From positions 1-64,000 of the forward strand of contig NZ_ATYR01000002.1 of the NCBI RefSeq assembly GCF_000427785.1: a stretch of 64,000 nt of DNA. Direction: 5' to 3'. A program made the position numbers and the translations under genes. Each line of letters opens with the position of its first letter. Positions within the stretch are counted from its first letter, which is position 1. Of this stretch, positions 63,560 to 64,000 are shown in pieces. This DNA comes from Massilia alkalitolerans DSM 17462. Lineage in GTDB: Bacteria > Pseudomonadota > Gammaproteobacteria > Burkholderiales > Burkholderiaceae_D. The notes below the pieces were generated by a model. The model made no database searches. It worked only from the letters and a program-made list of their open reading frames with translations, and was not told the DNA's origin.

Positions 63560-64000
63560 ATGAGCATGACCGGCGACACCACTTTCAAGACCATGGCTTC
63601 AATGACACCGGAATGCATCTGGGACCTGGGCGCCCACCTGGGCGAGGGCGCCCTCTGGCACGCCGCCACGCGTTCGGTCTGGTTTGTCGACATCAAGGGC
63701 CGGCGCATCCACCGCTGCGCCGCGGACGGCAGCGAGCGGCGCAGCTGGGAAGCGCCCGGCCAGCCCGGTTTCGTGGTCCCGGATTCTAGCGCCGCCATGG
63801 TCTGCGCGCTGGAAGACGGCCTGTACCGCTTCGATGAGGCGCGCGGCGAATTCACGCCGCTGCGCAAGGTCGAGGACAACGTGCCGGGCAATCGTTTCAA
63901 TGACGGCCACGTGGACGCCGGCGGCAACCTCTGGTTCGGATCGATGGACGACGCCCAGCTCGAGTCAAGGGGGGCACTGTACCGCCTTGGCCGGGATGGC
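63560..64000 (+). CDS. SMP-30 family sugar lactonase, partial (paralogue of XylC)
   Basis: The frame runs off the window after 147 codons. It shares the XylC core: LGEGALWHAA, WFVDIKGRRIHRC, VPGNRFNDGHVDAGG and LWFGSMDDA, about 60 percent identical by eye to the protein at 14971. In-frame ATGs at 63560, 63566 and 63593 are all possible starts; none has a strong ribosome binding site. It suggests a second sugar-acid pathway starting here and continuing outside the window, for a different sugar such as arabinose, galactose or rhamnose (inference). Confidence 0.85.
   Translation, partial: MSMTGDTTFKTMASMTPECIWDLGAHLGEGALWHAATRSVWFVDIKGRRIHRCAADGSERRSWEAPGQPGFVVPDSSAAMVCALEDGLYRFDEARGEFTPLRKVEDNVPGNRFNDGHVDAGGNLWFGSMDDAQLESRGALYRLGRDG

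Noticed and set aside
1..64000. CRISPR arrays, rRNA operons, prophage modules, toxin-antitoxin pairs
   Set aside because: Looked for by eye on both strands; no regularly spaced repeats, rRNA signatures or phage structural genes were found.

Overview
The window is GC-rich, tightly packed DNA from a Gram-negative bacterium. Many genes have GGAGACA-type ribosome binding sites, and there are three large TonB-dependent receptors, Tat- and Sec-exported glycosidases, LacI regulators and a Caulobacter-type oxidative xylose pathway. Gene content and style suggest a plant-polysaccharide-degrading betaproteobacterium of the Oxalobacteraceae (Massilia/Duganella/Telluria-like). That placement is inference from recall, not a database result.

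Layout. (1) 1-1.3 kb: the 3' end of an IS30-type transposase and an AT-richer stretch without a confident gene. (2) 1.3-10.3 kb: a metallophosphoesterase; a beta-glucosidase / glucokinase / sugar-transporter operon (minus strand) divergent from a LacI regulator; then a GH10 xylanase divergent from a second LacI regulator. (3) 10.5-21.6 kb: one long operon with a GH3 glycosidase, the Weimberg genes xylX-xylB-xylC-xylD, and the xylose ABC importer xylFGH. The last Weimberg enzyme, an alpha-ketoglutarate semialdehyde dehydrogenase, lies at 21.8-23.4 kb on the other strand. (4) 23.5-37.4 kb: a xyloglucan-type locus with a TonB receptor, GH35, PA14-containing GH31 alpha-xylosidase, GH26, CE2 esterase, a tryptophan-halogenase-like flavoprotein and GH9 endoglucanase. 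(5) 37.6-44.3 kb: housekeeping-like genes (OsmC-YcaO fusion, a YeeE/YedE transporter, a DUF1080 protein, a phytoene-desaturase-like oxidoreductase, two small ORFs). (6) 44.3-51.5 kb: a pectin operon of PL10, GH105, PL22 and a TonB receptor. (7) 51.7-64 kb: a six-hairpin glycosidase, an ECF sigma / FecR / STN-TonB receptor signalling system, a DUF4450 protein and a second SMP-30 lactonase cut by the window edge.

How it fits together. Secreted GH10, GH9 and GH26 enzymes cut xylan, beta-glucan or xyloglucan. The TonB receptor would import the oligosaccharides. GH35, GH31, GH3, GH1 and CE2 trim them to galactose, xylose, glucose and acetate. XylFGH imports xylose, XylB-C-D-X and the dehydrogenase oxidise it to alpha-ketoglutarate, and glucokinase handles the glucose. 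Two recurrent palindromes tie the parts together: GAAATCGATTTC (GH1 operon, GH10, receptor/GH35 region, GH9) and a XylR-type box TGNTANCGNTANCA (GH3-xyl operon, the second lacI gene, GH10, receptor, GH35). In three cases the palindrome sits on or just after a readable -35/-10 promoter. This looks like two LacI-type regulons crossing over one plant-cell-wall regulon.
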